Source: Truepera sp. bin119 (GTDB taxonomy: Bacteria; Deinococcota; Deinococci; Deinococcales; Trueperaceae). Taken from it: a DNA stretch of 58,318 bases. This document shows, one piece after another, positions 55,642-58,318 of this stretch. The notes below the pieces were generated by a model, which was not told where the DNA came from, searched no databases, and saw nothing but the letters and a program-made list of their open reading frames with translations. The stretch is from positions 1 to 58,318 of the forward strand of contig MPNL01000018.1 of the NCBI GenBank assembly GCA_002239005.1, written 5' to 3'. The position numbers and the translations under genes are program-made. Every line of letters starts with the position of its first letter. Position 1 is the stretch's first letter.

Positions 55642-55730
55642 CTTACTGGCACATCAAAGCCAAAAGTTGATTTATGGGGGCCATAATGTCGGCCTTAAGG
55701 CGATTGTATTCTGCGCCATGAAGCGTGGCT

Positions 55731-56060
55731 CTAGCGGCGGCTCCCCTCGAATGCGTCTTGCTCTAGAACGGCCAGTGCATTTGATCGGTCTTCCGCCATG
55801 GCCACAAGTTCCATTTGGTCGGCAGACAACGCAGCTCGCAAAAGGTCAGGGTCCATCACGCCATCGGTTGGGGGCAGCTCTCCAGTCGCTATGGTGATGT
55901 CCCAGTAGCTTAGATGCGGGTTGGCGGGCCGGGCCACAACCCCGTTCCTGATATCAAGGATTCGCTGAAAGTATTCCTTGTATCGCCCCTCCCCGGTCAC
56001 CGAATCGAGTCGGGCCATTTGGGTGAGGCTATCGGAGGTCTGCCTCAACTCGTCTACCAA
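55731..56060 (-). pseudogene. Orphan N-terminal sensory segment of a signalling protein
   Basis: 109 aa reading LVDELRQTSDSLTQMARLDSVTGEGRYKEYFQRILDIRNG and DRSNALAVLEQDAF. The pattern 'DELRQSSDxLTxMAR...VTGDxRYxxYFxxILDIRxG' is the extracytoplasmic sensing part of many histidine kinases, cyclases and chemoreceptors. Neither the preceding membrane helix nor any transmitter domain follows, so it is a fragment. Confidence 0.6.
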
Positions 56061-56159
56061 CAGATAGGCGGGGCCGCACGCTAGCCCAATTCCGCTATTA
56101 CCGTCTCTGTCCGTACAGCTTGGCGCAAGGCAAACCCTGACCTCGGTCAGGGGCTACCG

Positions 56160-56542
56160 CACCTGGAAGGGCTGAGGCGAGGCTAGCGAAGCGCGACCCC
56201 GCGGAGCTGGCGACCTTTCGTGCCTTGAGGCTGGGGTACCTCTGAGGTAGATACCCTCCCCTTGGTAGAGGGGTTCCAGGGGTCTATGAAGCCATGCGGC
56301 GAAAGGGTGAACTGGTGCTAATCGGTAACAGGGTGGTACCCGTAGGGGCCTTCCTGCAGGAGGCCGTGCGGCGGTTCGGTCTACCGCAGGCCGTCGCAGC
56401 CGACAGCTGGCGGGCGGGTGAACTTGAGGACGGGGTAAAGGCTGCAGGTCTTGCCTTACCTGAACCGACCTGGAGGGGGCAGGGCGGGCGCGACGGTGGC
56501 CAGGATGTGCGGTTATTCCGAGGGGCTGTGCTTGAGGGCTAA
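56160..56542 (+). pseudogene. Phage terminase large subunit, C-terminal fragment
   Basis: An upstream frame reads AKRDPAELATFRALRLG; another frame from 56294 reads VLIGNRVVPVGAFLQEAVRRFGLPQAVAADSWRAGELEDGVKAAG and GQGGRDGGQDVRLFRGAVLEG. These resemble the nuclease part of terminase large subunits (lvaDrw...el...; rGmG.kdg.edvRaFR). Frame breaks show decay. Marks a prophage relic. Confidence 0.55.
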
Positions 56543-56660
56543 GGTGGCGGCGCCCGTGTCGCTGGCTATCAGGGCTGCGCTGACTGAGGCTAGAACGGTA
56601 TAGCGACAGTGCAGCGAATGAGTAGAGACGACAGCTCGGCGGCGGCTATCATTCTGGCTA

Positions 56661-56891
56661 CCGCTGAGGGGCAGCGGCGGGCTAGATATAGATGGCTGGC
56701 GCTGTACGGCTTGCGGTGCGGCCGATCGGCTAGAGGTAGACCATGTGCGGCGTCTCGAGGCTGGCGGCGACCCTTACGACCTATCGAACCTGCAAACCCT
56801 TTGTCGGGACTGCCACCACGAAAAGACCGCCCGGGAGAATATAGCGGACCCGGTGCGCCTCGCGGGGCGGGACTATCTCGGGGAAATCTAG
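56661..56891 (+). pseudogene. HNH endonuclease, no usable start codon
   Basis: The frame reads WRCTACGAADRLEVDHVRRL, EAGGDPYDLSNLQTLCRDCH and HEKTARENIADPVRLAG to a TAG at 56889. All HNH parts are present: CxxC, the DH of EVDHV, N of LSNLQ, and CxxCHxxKT. The frame opens after a TGA at 56619 but has only CTG at 56661 as near-start. Phage HNH nucleases stand next to terminase and help DNA packaging, matching the terminase fragment just upstream. Could be a decayed or unusual-start gene. Confidence 0.7.
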
Positions 56892-57013
56892 CGACTGAGC
56901 GCCACGCGGGCACGGCTCCCAGGATTTCCTCCCGTACCCTTCGGGAAACCTTCGTGGGGCCTTAACGGCGCTCTCAGAGGGTCGGTTTGGCCCAATCTGT
57001 TAGCCTGAACTGA

Positions 57014-57748
57014 ATGAGAAGAGTTGTCTGGTGGATTTTACTAGGCGTTGTGCTCCTGGCGTTGCTGGGCCGCGCTTGTGACGATGGTGACGGGCAAGCG
57101 GAAAGACCCGCTGCCCCAACCGAGCAAACCGAAACGGAAACACCCGCTCCCGAGCTAACCGAGGCCGAAAGACACGCTGCCGAGGAAGCTGCTGTGGCTG
57201 CCAGACACGCTGCTGAGGAAGCCGAGGAACGTGCTGCTGAGGCTGCCAGACGTGCTGCTGAGCGTGCTGTTGAGGCTGCCAGACACGCTGCCGAGGAAGC
57301 TGCTGAGGCTGCCAGACGCGCTGCTGAGCGTGCTGCTGAGGCTGCCAGACACGCTGCTGAGGAAGCCGAGGAACGTGCTGCTGAGGCTGCCAGACGTGCT
57401 GCTGTGCGTGCTGCTGAGGCTGCCAGACGTGCTGCTGAGGCTGCCAGACGCGCTGCTGTGGCTGCCAGACACGCTGCTGAGGAAGCCGAGGAACGCCGGA
57501 AGGGGTTTCATTGTCTTAGCGCGTTGAACGGCGCTCACTGGGAGTTCAACGACCTAATCCGGTCGCGGCTGGACGACCCCCGTAGCTTCCAACATGACAC
57601 CACTCGTATCGAGCCAGTAGCCGAGGGCAGGCACCGGATAGTAGTCGACTTCCGGGCCAAAGACGCTTTTGGGGAAGTTGTGAGGAGTCGGGCCTACGGT
57701 TGGGTAACCCAAGCGACCTGCAACGCCCGCCTCACTGAAATCGAGTAA
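57014..57748 (+). CDS. Membrane-anchored Ala/Glu/Arg-repeat helical protein
   Basis: 244 aa. N-terminal anchor VVWWILLGVVLLALLGRAC (the Cys could suggest lipidation but the site is atypical), a Pro/Thr/Glu linker, then about 110 residues of AAEAARRAAERAAEAARHAA-type repeats that should form one long charged helix, then a globular C-terminal domain FHCLSALNGAHWEFNDLIRS...RIVVDFRAKDAFGEVVRSRAY with paired Cys. Function unknown; the C-terminal domain resembles small phage- or plasmid-associated domains. The repeats are also a DNA tandem repeat, so length probably varies between strains. Confidence 0.8.
   Translation: MRRVVWWILLGVVLLALLGRACDDGDGQAERPAAPTEQTETETPAPELTEAERHAAEEAAVAARHAAEEAEERAAEAARRAAERAVEAARHAAEEAAEAARRAAERAAEAARHAAEEAEERAAEAARRAAVRAAEAARRAAEAARRAAVAARHAAEEAEERRKGFHCLSALNGAHWEFNDLIRSRLDDPRSFQHDTTRIEPVAEGRHRIVVDFRAKDAFGEVVRSRAYGWVTQATCNARLTEIE
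57200..57495 (+). repeat. In-frame tandem repeat coding Ala/Glu/Arg helix
   Basis: Units of roughly 15 and 30 bp (GCTGCTGAGGCTGCCAGAC variants) repeat about ten times with a few changes. Each encodes AEAAR(R/H)A-type residues. Likely expands and contracts by slippage or recombination. Confidence 0.75.
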
Positions 57749-57761
57749 CGAGGCTCTGTTA

Positions 57762-57776
57762 CCTTAATTATTAAGG
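57762..57776. promoter_or_regulatory. Palindrome CCTTAATTATTAAGG
   Basis: 15-bp palindrome (centre T is not symmetric) that lies 160 bp before the Y-family polymerase start, and close to TTGACA at 57781. The core resembles the palindrome at 52175. Possible operator. A second inverted repeat, AAGTGGGCAC / GTGCCCACTT, follows at 57816-57854. Confidence 0.35.
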
Positions 57777-57921
57777 TTATTTGACAAGACTAGAAGGAGG
57801 TGTCAGCCAAGAACTAAGTGGGCACCACAGCCGTCCCAGTTGGAGTGCCCACTTCAGTCCGTGCAGCCACAGGAGACTCCGGTCGGGCTCTCTGTGCTGG
57901 ACTCGCAGCCTACCACAGCCT

Positions 57922-58125
57922 ATGGTGCGACTCGCGACCGTCCACTTCGACGCCTTCCCGATCTGGCTCTCCGAGCAGGAGGGGTTCAGCGAGCGGGGGC
58001 GGCCGACCGTCTTCTGCCGCCGTGGCCTGGTGGTGCACGGCAACCCGTCAGCGGTGCGGGCGGGGATCTCGGCCGGCATGTCGCTGCAAGGTGCCTTGCA
58101 GCAGGCTGCCGAGCTGCAGCAGGTT
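57922..58125 (+). pseudogene. Y-family DNA polymerase (ImuB-like) N-terminus, cut by an IS
   Basis: VRLATVHFDAFPIWLSEQEG, RGRPTVFCRRGLVVHGNPSAVRAG and ISAGMSLQGALQQAAELQQV follow the palm start of Y-family polymerases (a Asp in HFDAFP, the G-I-x-x-G-M-x-L-x-x-A helix). Sequence after about residue 68 diverges where an IS end begins, so the rest of the gene should lie beyond the window's right edge or be lost. Confidence 0.5.
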
Positions 58126-58318
58126 CCCTTAAGTGTCCTCTCAACCTTCTTCCCGTGCCACTTTGCACCAAAAGGAGGAGGTCATGGGACCAACAGCAAC
58201 GAAGGTTGGAAGCGGTGGCAAGCGCGATGCGGCGAGCGAGTCAGCTGAGCAGCGCCTGAGTGTTCTCGAGTTGGCCCGCGAGTCAGGCAACGTCGCTGAG
58301 GCCTGCTGTCAACGAGGG
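58126..58318 (+). mobile_element. IS481-type element, left end (continues beyond window)
   Basis: The left end is CCTTAAGTGTCCTCTCAACC (approximate), followed by an AAAGGAGGAGG ribosome site and a transposase start. Inserted in the polymerase gene. The right part is outside the window. Confidence 0.6.
58184..58318 (+). CDS. IS481-type transposase, N-terminus (partial)
   Basis: 45 codons from the ATG at 58184, with AAGGAGGAGG a few nt upstream. Reads EQRLSVLELARESGNVAEAC, the helix-turn-helix start of IS481-type or similar integrase-core transposases ('RLKVLELARELGNVAEACRR'). The DDE part is outside. Strong ribosome site and clean sequence suggest it is a recent insertion. Confidence 0.65.
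   Translation, partial: MGPTATKVGSGGKRDAASESAEQRLSVLELARESGNVAEACCQRG

Noticed and set aside
57155-57538. A Ser/Gly-rich 127-aa minus-strand frame
   Set aside because: It is the mirror of the Ala/Glu/Arg tandem repeat; the plus strand has a membrane anchor and a normal C-terminal domain.

Overview
This is a GC-rich (about 60% by eye) bacterial chromosome segment with no rRNA or tRNA gene that I can recognise. It mixes a conserved housekeeping backbone with many insertion-sequence (IS) fragments, broken genes and dispersed repeats. Menaquinone synthesis by the futalosine route (mqnC plus a linked amidohydrolase), frequent GTG/TTG starts and mostly GGAGG-type ribosome sites suggest a non-enteric lineage; Deinococcota or a similar group is possible, but nothing here fixes the phylum. 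Heavy IS decay and secreted ankyrin-repeat proteins would fit a host-associated or relaxed-selection lifestyle (inference). LAYOUT: 0-1.2 kb holds an IS3 start, an IS982 pseudogene and a 196-bp MITE-like element. 1.2-32.5 kb is mostly intact core: uvrA; a transglutaminase / alpha-E / ATP-grasp set split by amtB; a STAS protein; era; a GIY-YIG protein; rsmI-mfd; acnA; an iron-dependent alcohol dehydrogenase of the hydroxyacid-oxoacid transhydrogenase type; trxA; mqnC with its amidohydrolase; a P-loop ATPase; an AcuC/HDAC-like deacetylase; a beta-hydroxyacid dehydrogenase; a methyltransferase; a gamma-glutamyltransferase; and a half-size chromate transporter. 32.6-35.9 kb is an IS hot spot: a methylase fragment, an inverted IS end, a trapped promoter and leader, an IS1-like element full of tiny insertions, and a truncated cation/proton antiporter. 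36-43 kb has a CDF metal exporter, acetoacetyl-CoA synthetase, a znuCB/znuA zinc uptake locus and a frameshifted CPBP protease. 44-51.3 kb carries repeated ankyrin and YceI-like genes. 51.4-58.3 kb has more IS debris, an SsuABC/TauABC-type importer, phage-like remnants (terminase, HNH), an Ala/Glu/Arg helical membrane protein, and a Y-family polymerase fragment cut by a new IS. MOST NOTABLE: a family of about 18-bp palindromic micro-elements (type I core AAGGACGGATTCGCTGGA; type II core AGGTCGGACTCTTCGGGT). They lie inside transposase genes as additions of exactly 18 bp, or 36 bp where one sits inside another, so the reading frame is kept. Two near-identical IS ends inside the window differ by exactly 18 bp at two places, which is direct evidence of insertion or excision. 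They resemble in concept the small dispersed repeats of cyanobacteria or the Rickettsia palindromic elements, but are much shorter than the latter. HOW THE GENES MAY WORK TOGETHER: uvrA and mfd serve nucleotide-excision and transcription-coupled repair. The znu genes import zinc and the CDF protein exports it. mqnC and the amidohydrolase make menaquinone. acnA and trxA serve central metabolism and redox balance.
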